Below are positions 1-8,590 of a DNA stretch of 64,000 nt, in pieces. The notes beneath the pieces were generated by a model. That model ran no database searches and had not been told where the DNA came from. It was given only the letters and a program-made list of their open reading frames with translations. Each line of letters opens with the position of its first letter. Position 1 is the first letter of the stretch. Origin of the DNA: CAVTYH01 sp963738835 (GTDB taxonomy: Bacteria; Planctomycetota; Planctomycetia; Pirellulales; JADZDJ01); NCBI GenBank assembly GCA_963738835.1, contig CAVTYH010000002.1, positions 372,001 to 436,000 of the forward strand. The letters are read 5' to 3'. Made by a program: the position numbers and the translations under genes.

Positions 1-267
1 GGCCCGGCGGCTGATCTCGACAAGTACGCTCAGGAATTCGTCGGCGGGAAAACGTTTCCGGAAAACTTTCGCTTCCTGATCGATCCCGACTACAAATTCA
101 CCGAGCTGTACCATCTGCGCTGGAACAAGCCGCAGGAGACCGCCTATCCGTCGAGTTTTGTCATCGACGACCACGGCCTGATTCACTTCGCCAAGATCAG
201 CCACTCGCACGGCGATCGGGCTTCGTCGAACGAACTTATCGACGCGTTGGCGAAGCTGACCAAGTGA
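1..267 (+). CDS. Redoxin/AhpC-TSA family protein, C-terminal part only
   Basis: The reading frame is open from base 1 and stops at TGA 265-267, giving the last 88 residues of a protein whose start lies outside the window. The stretch with the ending SSFVIDDHGLIHFAKISHSHGD fits the second half of a thioredoxin-fold peroxiredoxin-like domain: a cis-Pro region (YPSSFVID) followed by a beta-hairpin and a final helix (SNELIDALAKL). The active-site cysteines would lie upstream, so catalytic competence cannot be judged. Assignment to the AhpC/TSA-redoxin family is by pattern recognition only. Confidence 0.6.
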   Translation, partial: GPAADLDKYAQEFVGGKTFPENFRFLIDPDYKFTELYHLRWNKPQETAYPSSFVIDDHGLIHFAKISHSHGDRASSNELIDALAKLTK

Positions 268-612
268 GTTGCCCGCCGGTGTGGCGTTAGTTTTGTCGCT
301 GGTGAAATCGACAAAATGAGAGGCGCGAGGGCGGTGCATCCAACAATCGCCGCAAAAAACCAGAGCGGCCGTCGGTTGGCCGACGGAGTTTTGTCGGCCG
401 ACGTTGCAAAGCGCATGTTTTTGAACGCCGCCGCATCAACAATTTCCCCAGCTTTTCTGCCTCGAGACGCTGCTGTTGAATTTTGTTGCAGTTGCTGGGG
501 GGGCCTATTATTGACGACAAAACTCCCAGATGCTGCGCACTCTTGCGCGAGTTTCGCCCGTAATTTCCCGAGCCGAAATGAATCCGACCGCGACAAGACA
601 TTTCAAGTTTAG
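268..612. other. Spacer without a recognised gene
   Basis: Open frames of about 100 codons exist on both strands here, but none has a recognisable domain, a convincing ribosome-binding site or a neighbour it would couple to. No repeat or RNA gene was recognised. Confidence 0.5.
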
Positions 613-911
613 TCATTTTCGGCGTGGGAGTACGGATTTACCTGCCCAGCTATCCTCGACCCGAAGATGGTCTTGGCCCGCAAAGTTGGGGCCACGGTGA
701 AACCGGAGGCTGCCGTTCTGTCTCCCACGGGCGAGCTTCTTTATCGGGGCCGTATTAACGACATCTATGCCGACTTCGGGAAACGACGGGCGCAGCGGAC
801 CCATTGTGAGTTGAAAGACATCCTGGAAGCCATCCTTGCCGGTAAGCCGGTTGCTGTCTTGCGCCGAAGGCCATCGGCTGCGACATCGACTTGCCCAGCG
901 CCAAGAAGTAA
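613..911 (+). pseudogene. Remnant of a redoxin domain protein (C-terminal piece, frameshifted)
   Basis: From TCA 613 the frame reads without a start codon into EYGFTCPAILDPKMVLARKV and then GATVKPEAAVLSPTGELLYR, the typical C-terminal half of planctomycete redoxin domains that precede a cytochrome c domain. After AGKPV near position 860 the frame is lost; in the next frame the expected ending KAIGCDIDLPSAKK is found, stopping at TAA 909-911. The first half of the domain, with any catalytic cysteines, is absent. It sits 52 nt before the cytochrome/monooxygenase gene, a partner with which such domains are commonly fused or adjacent. Treated as a decayed, truncated copy. Confidence 0.65.
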
Positions 912-963
912 AACCATCACTAGCTAGCGCCGACTGTCTGACCCCCAACTTGGAGGCCCGTGG

Positions 964-2292
964 ATGCAACCGCATCGTCTTGCTCTTCTCGTCAGCTTGG
1001 CATCGCTCTTCGCCGGGCGTGCCTCAGGCAGCGAGTCGGCCCCGACTTTTAACAGAGACGTGGCTCCCATCTTGTTCAAGAACTGCTCGAGCTGTCACCG
1101 CCCGAACGAGGTCGGTCCATTCGCATTGCTGACGTACGAGGACGCCCGGAAGCGGGCGAAGCAGATTGCCTTGATCACCGAAGACAAAACTATGCCCCCG
1201 TGGAAGCCAGCGGCGGGCCAGGACGTGTTCAAAGACGCGCGGGTACTCACCGAAGAGCAGATCAACGTTTTCCGGGCGTGGGCCGCGGCCGGCGCCCCGG
1301 AAGGCGAGGCCAGCGACCTGCCGCCGACTCCGAAGTTCCCCGAAGGATGGCACTTGGGCGAGCCAGATTTAATCTTGAAAGTAGCGAAGCCATTCACCGT
1401 CCCCGCCGAAGGCCCAGACATCTACGTCCACTTCGTCTTGCCGCTCGATTTCAAGGAAGACAAGTACATCAAGGCGGTCCAGGTTCTGCCCAGCAACCGG
1501 CGGGTGGCCCACCACGGCGTTCCAATTCTCGACGGCAGCGGAACGGCCCGCAAGCTGGCCAAGAAGCACGGCGACGATCACTACCCGAACTTCGGCGGTC
1601 CCGGCTTCATCCCCCAAGGCTTCTTACCCGGCTACGCTCCCGGCCAAGTGACCTGGATCGATTGGTCGGATAACCGAGGGATCACACTACCGAAGGGGAC
1701 GGATATCGTACTCCAGATGCACTACCACCCGACCGGCAAAGAGGAAACCGACCAGCCGCAGATCGGCCTGTACTTCACCGACAAGAAACCCGAGCGGAAC
1801 CCCGTCATCCTCCTCATGGCGAACAACGACGTAGACATCCCCGCCGGGGCGCCGGACCACAAGCGGGCCGACAGCTTCACAGTGCCGGTGGACTTTGAGG
1901 TCCGAGACATCTGGGCTCACATGCACATGATCGGCAAGGAGGTGAAGGTGTGGGCCGAGTTGCCAGACGGGAAGATCAAGGAATTACTGCTGATCCCCGA
2001 CTGGGACTTCAACTGGCAGGACACTTACCGCTACAAGTCGCCGTTCGTCCTCCCGAAGGGGACAGTTGTGAAAGCCGAATGGTCGTGGGACAACACCGCC
2101 GAAAACCCCCGAAACCCGAACAACCCGCCGAAGCGGGTGACTTGGGGTGAGATCAGCACTGATGAGATGACCGGGCTGATCATCGGCGGAGTGACGGTTG
2201 ATCCGAAAGACGAAGGACCGGCGTGGCTCTCTGTCCTTGGGCACTACCTCTACGTCGAGTGGAAGGCCAACGAGGCGAAAAAAAGAAGGTAA
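964..2292 (+). CDS. Secreted cytochrome c / copper type II monooxygenase-like protein
   Basis: 442 residues with a signal peptide (residues 1 to about 22). A haem-binding motif CSSCH lies near residue 40 in the context NCSSCHRPNEVGPF, followed by KTMPPWKP, typical of planctomycete monohaem domains. The rest resembles the copper type II ascorbate-dependent monooxygenase (PHM/DBM) fold, with candidate copper ligands in VAHHGVP, LQMHYHPTG and WAHMHMIG. A redox role in the periplasm is likely; the substrate is unknown. A redoxin remnant directly upstream matches the usual redoxin-cytochrome-monooxygenase arrangement, here split. The ATG at 964 directly precedes the hydrophobic signal core. Confidence 0.75.
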   Translation: MQPHRLALLVSLASLFAGRASGSESAPTFNRDVAPILFKNCSSCHRPNEVGPFALLTYEDARKRAKQIALITEDKTMPPWKPAAGQDVFKDARVLTEEQINVFRAWAAAGAPEGEASDLPPTPKFPEGWHLGEPDLILKVAKPFTVPAEGPDIYVHFVLPLDFKEDKYIKAVQVLPSNRRVAHHGVPILDGSGTARKLAKKHGDDHYPNFGGPGFIPQGFLPGYAPGQVTWIDWSDNRGITLPKGTDIVLQMHYHPTGKEETDQPQIGLYFTDKKPERNPVILLMANNDVDIPAGAPDHKRADSFTVPVDFEVRDIWAHMHMIGKEVKVWAELPDGKIKELLLIPDWDFNWQDTYRYKSPFVLPKGTVVKAEWSWDNTAENPRNPNNPPKRVTWGEISTDEMTGLIIGGVTVDPKDEGPAWLSVLGHYLYVEWKANEAKKRR

Positions 2293-2461
2293 CCAACACC
2301 TCACCGCCGCCCCTGTTCGCAAGCTTTCATGTTCTTGAAGCGGCCCAGCTAGGTGAGCTCTGACGTTAGGCCGTATGATGGCGAACTGCGATCACGATCC
2401 TCGATAATGTATCAATGCGACTTGTCCGAAATCGGCGGTACGCAAAAAGTAGGAGCTGATG

Positions 2462-2800
2462 ATGCCACAGGGATATTACACGATCGAGCAATGGAAGCCG
2501 CCAGCGAAGGGTACGCGGCCGGAATGGGTCGCGATGCTCCATTTGCCGTTTGGGAAATCGCTGACTGCCGCCGAAAACGCGGTTGAGAAACTCGGCAAGC
2601 CAGGCTTTTACCGCGTGGTTCAAGTGCAGCGCGTAATCTGGGCGGAGAAAGAAGCAGGCCGGCTGCGGCTGCGGAAATCGCACGCCTCGTCGCCGGAAAG
2701 TTTGGACAGCATCCGGCAGATTTTCGAGCGCTGCGATGGACAATATCCAGTTGAAGAAGTCCGCGAAGCACGCCGGAAGGCGAAGCAGAAGAAAGTTTAG
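2462..2800 (+). CDS. Conserved hypothetical protein
   Basis: 112 residues starting MPQGYYTIEQWK; an alternative ATG lies one codon upstream at 2459. AGGAG at 2451-2455 is well spaced for the second ATG. The protein is rich in charged residues, with no signal peptide, no membrane segment and a Lys/Arg-rich tail (ARRKAKQKK). No domain was recognised. Coding status rests on the ribosome-binding site and the protein-like composition. Confidence 0.55.
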   Translation: MPQGYYTIEQWKPPAKGTRPEWVAMLHLPFGKSLTAAENAVEKLGKPGFYRVVQVQRVIWAEKEAGRLRLRKSHASSPESLDSIRQIFERCDGQYPVEEVREARRKAKQKKV

Positions 2801-2934
2801 GAAGGGTTCAAAATTGGTTTGGATAGCAGTGCTCTCGTCGAAGGAAAACCACGGCGGTGTATCTCATGGCTTCGGTGTGCGTACATCCCCGCCACCCTAT
2901 CGAGTATTCCGCCCAAGATTGGAGATGTTCTTCC

Positions 2935-3199
2935 ATGAGCAACGAAATGCGGCGTGAAGCTTTGGCGGCCTTGGCTGAGGTATGGGCCTTATCGCCAGAC
3001 GTGCGACTGGGCCCAGCTAATGGCACATCTGGGACTCCAGGGCAAGGCGCATCTGGGGCATGGGCTCGGGGAGATTGAAGATGACGAAATGATGGCCATC
3101 TTGTACCGTCATAAAGGGGAACTGACGGCGCGCTTGCAGAAAGCACCGGTTCTGTCGTCAACACCAGCGGGTGCCGCCGTCTCTGTGTCCGGTGGCTGA
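2935..3199 (+). CDS. Small conserved protein, reading frame interrupted
   Basis: Starting at ATG 2935 the frame reads MSNEMRREALAALAEVWALS then PDVRLG. At about 3009-3013, in a run GGGCCC, it must shift by one base to continue as QLMAHLGLQGKAHLGHGLGE and IEDDEMMAILYRHKGELTAR. Joined, this is a compact protein of about 85 residues of a type I recall from planctomycete genomes; the function is unknown. An extra C in GGGCCC would explain the break. Either a sequencing indel or a recent pseudogene. Confidence 0.55.
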
Positions 3200-3258
3200 C
3201 GCGCTTGAGTTAGCTGCCCGAATGGATAGGACCTGCTGCGACGCAATCACCATCCGTT

Positions 3259-3757
3259 TCACATCCGCAGCGGTTTGCGGCCCGCGGCGCGGCGGGCGTC
3301 AGCGACCTGGCCGCGGTGGGTCATGGTGTTAAAGATCACAATGAGGAAACACTGGCCGTAGATGCCCACGAATTCTTGGAACTCGGGCGGACAGGCTTTG
3401 CACGGCAGATCGAGATCGGCATCGGTCAGCGTGTCGAGCACTTTCATCGTCTCGGCGCACCTGTTGGAATGCTGATTTGACTTCCTCGAAAGTCGGATAC
3501 CGTTTTGCATCGGCTGACGGTTCGCTGCCGCGGCCGAACAGGCTGGTCCAATGTTCCACGGGATTCGGCCGGCCGAGCATGATGTGCTGAATCAGTTCTC
3601 CTTCGGTGTGGACCAAATGCCCCAGAACCCACAGTGGATGATTGCCGCCCTTGGGCGTGGGAAAAGTGAACGGGGCGTCTTTCATATCATCGATCAGGGG
3701 AATGGTCCCACGGGCGCTGCCTTCCAAGCCTCTGCGGATAAAATCGACGGTTTTCAT
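3259..3757 (-). CDS. DinB family protein, reading frame interrupted
   Basis: From ATG 3757 the frame reads MKTVDFIRRGLEGSARGTI and then a DinB-like region with a conserved His in VLGHLVHTEGELIQHI. At about 3455-3460 it must change frame to continue as AETMKVLDTLTDADLDLP and the C-terminal His-containing IFNTMTHRGQVADARRAAG. DinB/YfiT proteins are four-helix metal-binding proteins, often hydrolases or thiol transferases. The three candidate metal His (HLVH region, MTHRGQ) are all present once the frames are joined. It is the third gene of an ArsR-SRPBCC-DinB set on the minus strand, a common arrangement. Confidence 0.7.
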
Positions 3758-3838
3758 AATGATGCTCGCTGATTGAAATGGTCCGGAATAACGAACGAAG
3801 TGCCGCTCGATATGATTAATCTCGAATCGCCGGAGCTG

Positions 3839-4283
3839 CTATCGCTTGCGGTGCTTGCCTTCGGCGGCGGCCGCAATGGCGGAAGCAATTTCGCCCCAGC
3901 CTTTCTCGACGCCCTCCAGGTGCTCGGCGGAAATCAGACCGATGGCCCGATGGATCAGCGTTAGCTTGGTGCCGCCGGCTTCTTCCGTCAAACGATATTG
4001 GATGTGCGAGGCCACCGGGTACGACATGAACATCGGGCCGCTAATCTCGAGCAGCGTGGGCGGCTTGATCACCTGCACGTGCCCCCACAGGTGACCGGCG
4101 TTGTTGCCCAAATCGCGAAACCAGCGGCCGCCAGGCCACGGGCTCCAGCTTGAGCCCCATCTCGGCCAGTCGGCCCTGGGGTTCCAAAAGGGTTTCAAAG
4201 ACGATGTCGATTGGCGCGGAAATTTGCTGTTCTTTGCAGACATGCAGCGTTTGGATAGCGGATGGCGATTTGTCGGTCGGCAT
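3839..4283 (-). CDS. SRPBCC (AHSA1/START-like) family protein, reading frame interrupted
   Basis: The start MPTDKSPSAIQTLHVCKEQQ at 4283 leads into ISAPIDIVFETLLEPQG, a typical SRPBCC N-terminus. After GLKLEP, near 4142-4145, one extra base shifts the frame; the continuation WPGGRWFRDLGNNAGHLWGH and VIKPPTLLEISGPMFMSYPV is highly typical of AHSA1-like proteins. SRPBCC proteins form a hydrophobic ligand-binding cavity. It follows the ArsR gene by 11 nt and precedes the DinB gene, so it is probably a regulated target in the same transcript. Confidence 0.75.
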
Positions 4284-4294
4284 AAAAGGGTCTC

Positions 4295-4660
4295 CTATTG
4301 GGGATGTTTGGTTTTCAGCGCGGCCCGGTCGCGCGCTTTTTGTTCGGCCCGGGCTTTCACGTGGTCGAGATGTTCGGTCCAGAACCGTTCGTATTGATCG
4401 ATCCAGTTGGCAACGTCGCGCAGCGGCTCGGCAACCAATCGCAAATGGTGCTGGCGCCCCTCTCTGGTGCGTTCAACCAGGCCGGCCTGCTCTAACACGC
4501 GGATGTGCTTCGAGACAGCCACCAGCGAGATGGCAAACGGTCCGGCCAGCGCCGTGACGGTGAACTCTCCCCGCGCGAGCCGAGCTACCAGGGCTCTGCG
4601 CGTCGGGTCGGAGAGGGCAAAAAATACTCGATCCAATGACTTGGGAAGATATTTAACCAT
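4295..4660 (-). CDS. ArsR-family (winged helix) transcriptional regulator
   Basis: With the start at ATG 4660 the protein is MVKYLPKSLDRVFFALSDPT and onward, 121 residues; an upstream ATG at 4696 would add 12 atypical residues. The helix-turn-helix (LARGEFTVTALAGPFAISLV and SKHIRVLEQAGLVERTREGR) is that of ArsR regulators lacking arsenic-site cysteines, the type linked to SRPBCC proteins. The start codon lies in the centre of a perfect 11-bp inverted repeat, consistent with autorepression. It heads the operon with the SRPBCC and DinB genes. Confidence 0.85.
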   Translation of the reverse strand: MVKYLPKSLDRVFFALSDPTRRALVARLARGEFTVTALAGPFAISLVAVSKHIRVLEQAGLVERTREGRQHHLRLVAEPLRDVANWIDQYERFWTEHLDHVKARAEQKARDRAALKTKHPQ

Positions 4661-4672
4661 TTGGTTAAATAT
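4649..4672. promoter_or_regulatory. Operator-like palindrome over the arsR-type start codon
   Basis: ATATTTAACCA, two bases, then TGGTTAAATAT: a perfect 11-bp inverted repeat. The ATG of the ArsR-type gene (minus strand, 4660-4658) lies in its centre. A dimeric winged-helix repressor bound here would block transcription or initiation of its own operon. Binding is inferred, not shown. Confidence 0.6.
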
Positions 4673-4994
4673 GTGGGTCAGGGCTGAAAGTGTCAAGGCG
4701 GTGTTTTTCTCGATTTCTCAGCACGTCTGATTGGCCTGGCCAGCGATAAGAATTTCACTGCTGCTGTAGCCTGATGGAGCGTTAATGAGCAATGCGAAGC
4801 ACTTAAAGTGCCGCCACGATCACAACTTTGATCCTGTCTGGACTTTCCCACGACCTAACTCTGGCGGCACAGACCGGCAGATTGTTTGAGGTACGAGAGT
4901 CGCTCATAATGAGATGTAGCTACGCCGTTTTCTGAAGCGCACGGCTTAGAAAACGATAGTCGCCGACAGATTGTTTTCATCCCGAGGCGCGGTG

Positions 4995-7250
4995 ATGTCC
5001 AGCGCGTTTGATCCTTACCGTGAGTGGCTTAACATTCCACCCGCGGAACAGCCGCCGAATTATTATCGCTTGCTGGAGCTAATTCCGTTTGAAAGCGACG
5101 CAGCGACAATTTCTCGCGCCGCAGAGGCCTGCGCGGCACGAGTGCGTCCAAATTTGGACGGACCACGTGCTCCGTTGGCTAAAAAGCTGCTCCAGCAAAT
5201 CGACGCTGTTCGCGATCACCTGCTGAATGCGAAGAAAAAGGCCGCGTACGATGCCACGCTGCGGCAGAAGCAAGCGGCCGCCGAGCACGTCAAAAACCAG
5301 CCTCTACCGAATGCTAAGAGCGCAGATTCTCCGGCTCCATCGCCCACGGCTGCCGGTCCGCAGAAAATCAAAATCCTGGGCGAATACTTGATCATGTCGA
5401 AAATCGCCGCCGGCGGCATGGGGCAAGTTTATAAAGCACAGCATCAACGGATGCGGCGCATCGTGGCGCTGAAAGTGCTGCCTCCGCAAGCGGTGCTGTC
5501 GCCCAACTCGGTGCGGCGATTCAGTCGCGAAGTGCAGGCTGCCGCACGCCTCAGTCACCCCAACATTGTCACGGCCTTTGATGCCGGAGAGCAGCAAGGA
5601 ATTCACTACCTGGTCATGGAGTACGTGCCGGGACGCGATCTTTCTACGCTGGTTCGCGAGCACGGGCCGCTGGATGTGGAATCGGCCTTGGAGTGCATTT
5701 TGCAAACTGCCCGGGGGTTGGAATATGCGCATAGCGAGGGCATTATTCATCGCGACATCAAACCCAGCAATCTGCTGGTCGATAAGCGCGGCACGGTCAA
5801 GATTCTCGACATGGGGCTGGCGCGTTTCGACGACGAGTCCGGAATCAACGGGGCGCTGTCCAATGCCGATTTGACGCGCAGCGAACAAATAATGGGCACC
5901 GTCGATTTTATGAGCCCCGAACAGGCCGAAGATACGCGCTGTGCGGATGCGCGCAGCGATATCTACAGTTTGGGCTGCACGTTGCACAGTTTGCTGACCG
6001 GCGCAGCTCCGTTTCAAGGCGATACGGTCGTGAAGAAACTGCTAGCGCATCGTGCCGGAGAAATCCCGTCTTTGATCGCGCAGCGGCCCGATATCCCCAA
6101 GCAACTCGACGAAGTTTTCCAGCGCATGGTGGCGAAAGAGCCCGACCATCGTTTTCAGTCGATGACAGAGGTCATTGCCGCGCTGGAGGCTTGCCGCGCG
6201 GCGCTGGTGACAGCGGGTGGCTCGGGAACAAGTAATTCATCGAGCAAACCCAGTTTTTGGAATTTGCTGACCGGTGGTCCCACCGGCGGAGCGCGATCGT
6301 CCACGCTCCGGACTCTCAGTCACGAGGCCACCGTCGAGCTGCGCGACCCCAGCGAAGAAACCAACCCTCGATTGCTGACAATTCTGGTCGGCACGGTCCA
6401 TCGTAATCCAATCGTGGTGATGCTGAGCGTGGCGGGCATTGTTTTGGTTGCAATCGCCGCAGTTTGGCTGGATGTGTTTTCCGGGGGTCATCCAGCTCCA
6501 ACCGAACACACAGAAAACCCCGCATCCATTGCCAGTGTCGAACCAGATCAGAAAGCCAGTGCGCCCGCGGCCGAAGTTCCCGGCAGCAGCGTTAACAAAT
6601 CGTCGGAAGAAGACAACTGGCTTGATGTGCTCTCGTTGATCGATTTGGCAAAAGATCCACCGCGACGCGGCAATTGGTCGCGCGATGCCAGCGGCTTGCA
6701 ATATGCGGCTCAGGCCGGCACGGTGGGACTGCTGCCGTTGCCCCTGACGCTTTCGGGCAGTTATCGATGCCGCATGGAAATTAGCGGTTGGGCCGCCGGA
6801 ATTGGACCCTTCCTAGTTTTTCCTGTGGGCCCAAGCTGGGTTCGACTGATGTTGGACGGCGGAAGAAATCAAGTTCACGCGACCGGCGTAGAGCGGGTCA
6901 AAGGTCTGTTGGCGACGGACAAAGACAATCCGACGGCGACGACATTTCAAATGGAACCTGGAAAGCGGTACGTGTTGGAATTGACCGTGCGCGTCTCGGG
7001 TCAAAGAGCGGAAATCCACCTGCAAATCGATGGACAACAGCTGTTCAAATGGAATGGCCCGACCAAGGAGCTATCGCTAGCGAATCCCACGCAAGTAATC
7101 AGCACAACAGTGCCGCAGCTTCTAGGCATCAGGCCCTTTACCATTTATGTGTTAAAACTACAGGCCTTCGATGCCGGCAGAGTGAAACTGCTGCACGCGC
7201 CGCCCGCAGACGTTAAGCTGCCTGGTTTTGTGAAACCACCGCGAGAATAG
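4995..7250 (+). CDS. Membrane-anchored Ser/Thr protein kinase with J-like N-terminus
   Basis: 751 residues from ATG 4995; an in-frame ATG at 4971 is less likely because MSSAFDPYREWLNIPP is the usual beginning. Residues 1-95 resemble the J-domain-like helper region of planctomycete kinases (PPNYYRLLEL). The kinase domain follows (about 125-395) with glycine loop AAGGMGQVYKA, lysine VALKVL, catalytic loop HRDIKPSNLL, DMGLARF in place of DFG, and activation/APE motif GTVDFMSPEQ. A transmembrane helix (VVMLSVAGIVLVAIAAVWL, about 475) is followed by an extracytoplasmic domain that may bind carbohydrate or other ligand. DMG instead of DFG keeps the metal-binding Asp. Confidence 0.88.
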   Translation: MSSAFDPYREWLNIPPAEQPPNYYRLLELIPFESDAATISRAAEACAARVRPNLDGPRAPLAKKLLQQIDAVRDHLLNAKKKAAYDATLRQKQAAAEHVKNQPLPNAKSADSPAPSPTAAGPQKIKILGEYLIMSKIAAGGMGQVYKAQHQRMRRIVALKVLPPQAVLSPNSVRRFSREVQAAARLSHPNIVTAFDAGEQQGIHYLVMEYVPGRDLSTLVREHGPLDVESALECILQTARGLEYAHSEGIIHRDIKPSNLLVDKRGTVKILDMGLARFDDESGINGALSNADLTRSEQIMGTVDFMSPEQAEDTRCADARSDIYSLGCTLHSLLTGAAPFQGDTVVKKLLAHRAGEIPSLIAQRPDIPKQLDEVFQRMVAKEPDHRFQSMTEVIAALEACRAALVTAGGSGTSNSSSKPSFWNLLTGGPTGGARSSTLRTLSHEATVELRDPSEETNPRLLTILVGTVHRNPIVVMLSVAGIVLVAIAAVWLDVFSGGHPAPTEHTENPASIASVEPDQKASAPAAEVPGSSVNKSSEEDNWLDVLSLIDLAKDPPRRGNWSRDASGLQYAAQAGTVGLLPLPLTLSGSYRCRMEISGWAAGIGPFLVFPVGPSWVRLMLDGGRNQVHATGVERVKGLLATDKDNPTATTFQMEPGKRYVLELTVRVSGQRAEIHLQIDGQQLFKWNGPTKELSLANPTQVISTTVPQLLGIRPFTIYVLKLQAFDAGRVKLLHAPPADVKLPGFVKPPRE

Positions 7251-7291
7251 AATCCTTCGACCGGCACAGCCCGCAGCAAACCTTTTTATGG

Positions 7292-8428
7292 TTATTTTCT
7301 GCCGGCGTAGGTCCGGCCCAGGTAATCGACGATTGCCCGTTTGACCTCCAGCGGTTCGATGGGGCCGTCGTGCCGATAGATGACTTTGCCTCCCGGCGCA
7401 ATGAGCAACGTGTAGGGCAATGGCCCCGGCCATTTGGGGTCGAGCGCGGCGGCCAGTTTATCGCGATCGGTCGAGTCAACCAGGAAGTTCTTCGCCGCGA
7501 CATGGTTCTGTTTCAGCGATTCAAGGACCTGTGACTTGTCGCCCGCATCGTCGAGGCTAAGCGTGATGAACTCAAACGGTCGTTTGCGATACATCCGGTT
7601 GATGGTTACCAATTCTGGCATTTCTTGCAGGCAGGGACCACACCAGGTGGCCCACAGATTGATCAAGCGCAGTTTGTCCGTATCGTTTTTGGTCAGTTGT
7701 TGAACTCCTTGCAGATCGATCGTTTCAAGTTCCACCGGCTCAGCATCCCAGCGCTTCAGCGCATCGACTGCCGTTTGCCGCTTGTCAGACCATTTGGTCG
7801 AACACCCAAAGACGCGCGTCATTTCTGCCGGCGGCGTCTTGCCAGCCAGCAGGGCCTCGATGGCATTCCGCGCATCTTGAGAGGTGACTTTGCCGATGTC
7901 GGAATTATCAATTCCGCCGGCGTAACGGAGCTTTCGCTTTTCGTCGAAGATGAACACGTGCGGTGTCGCGATGACACCATACGCAGCCGATGTCGCTTGG
8001 GTATCGCCGTCGTACAGGTACGGGAAGGCAAAGCCCCGGTCTTTGGCGCGAAGTTTCATTTCCTCGAGCGAGTCGCTCAGATCGGTGTACCCCATCTCAT
8101 CCAATCGGACCGACTGCGGATCGTTGGGGGAAATTGCGACCAGTGCCACACCGCGATCCTGGTAGTCTTGGTACAGCTTGATCAGGCGATCTTCGTAGGC
8201 CTGAGCCGTTGGACAGTGGTTGCAGGTAAACACCACCACCAGCAGTTTGGCTTTCGCAAAATCATCCAGACGATAGGTCATGCCGTCGACGCCCGGCAGC
8301 TTGAAGTCGGGCGCCAGCTGACCGATCTCCAGCGTCTTATGCTCTGGCGTTGCGGCGCTAGCGATGGTCGTCGCCAATAATCCGGCGAGTACAAACGCAA
8401 CGAGATGGAATACAAACCTCTGCTTCAT
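7292..8428 (-). CDS. Secreted protein with two thioredoxin-fold domains (redoxin plus TlpA-like)
   Basis: 378 residues from ATG 8428, which starts directly before the signal peptide MKQRFVFHLVAFVLAGLLAT. Domain 1 (about 35-215) is a redoxin with FTCNHCPTAQAYEDRL, a CxxC active site widely seen in planctomycete redoxins, and cis-Pro ATPHVF. Domain 2 (about 240-375) is TlpA/ResA-like, with the active site NLWATWCGPCLQEMP. Probably an extracytoplasmic thiol-disulfide oxidoreductase. A longer frame reaches 8587 but lacks a sensible start. It is transcribed away from the DUF4185 gene. Confidence 0.85.
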   Translation of the reverse strand: MKQRFVFHLVAFVLAGLLATTIASAATPEHKTLEIGQLAPDFKLPGVDGMTYRLDDFAKAKLLVVVFTCNHCPTAQAYEDRLIKLYQDYQDRGVALVAISPNDPQSVRLDEMGYTDLSDSLEEMKLRAKDRGFAFPYLYDGDTQATSAAYGVIATPHVFIFDEKRKLRYAGGIDNSDIGKVTSQDARNAIEALLAGKTPPAEMTRVFGCSTKWSDKRQTAVDALKRWDAEPVELETIDLQGVQQLTKNDTDKLRLINLWATWCGPCLQEMPELVTINRMYRKRPFEFITLSLDDAGDKSQVLESLKQNHVAAKNFLVDSTDRDKLAAALDPKWPGPLPYTLLIAPGGKVIYRHDGPIEPLEVKRAIVDYLGRTYAGRK

Positions 8429-8590
8429 GGCGATGATCCCCGCGAGGATGCTTCGGTGACAGCCAGCCCGCAGTATACCGAGGCCGACATTGTTTTGCCT
8501 CCCTGCGGATTGATTCAGGAAGCTGGCCAATGTGTAATGTGCTCTGAAAGACATGAGCAACAGGTATAAACAATCAAAAAGGATCACCCG

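Noticed and set aside
316..612. 98-codon plus-strand frame in the first spacer
   Set aside because: Composition is random (Arg/Ala/Ser-rich), no motif, and minus-strand frames of the same length overlap it.
5304..6017. 237-codon minus-strand frame inside the Ser/Thr kinase gene
   Set aside because: Antisense shadow; all kinase motifs are in the plus-strand frame.
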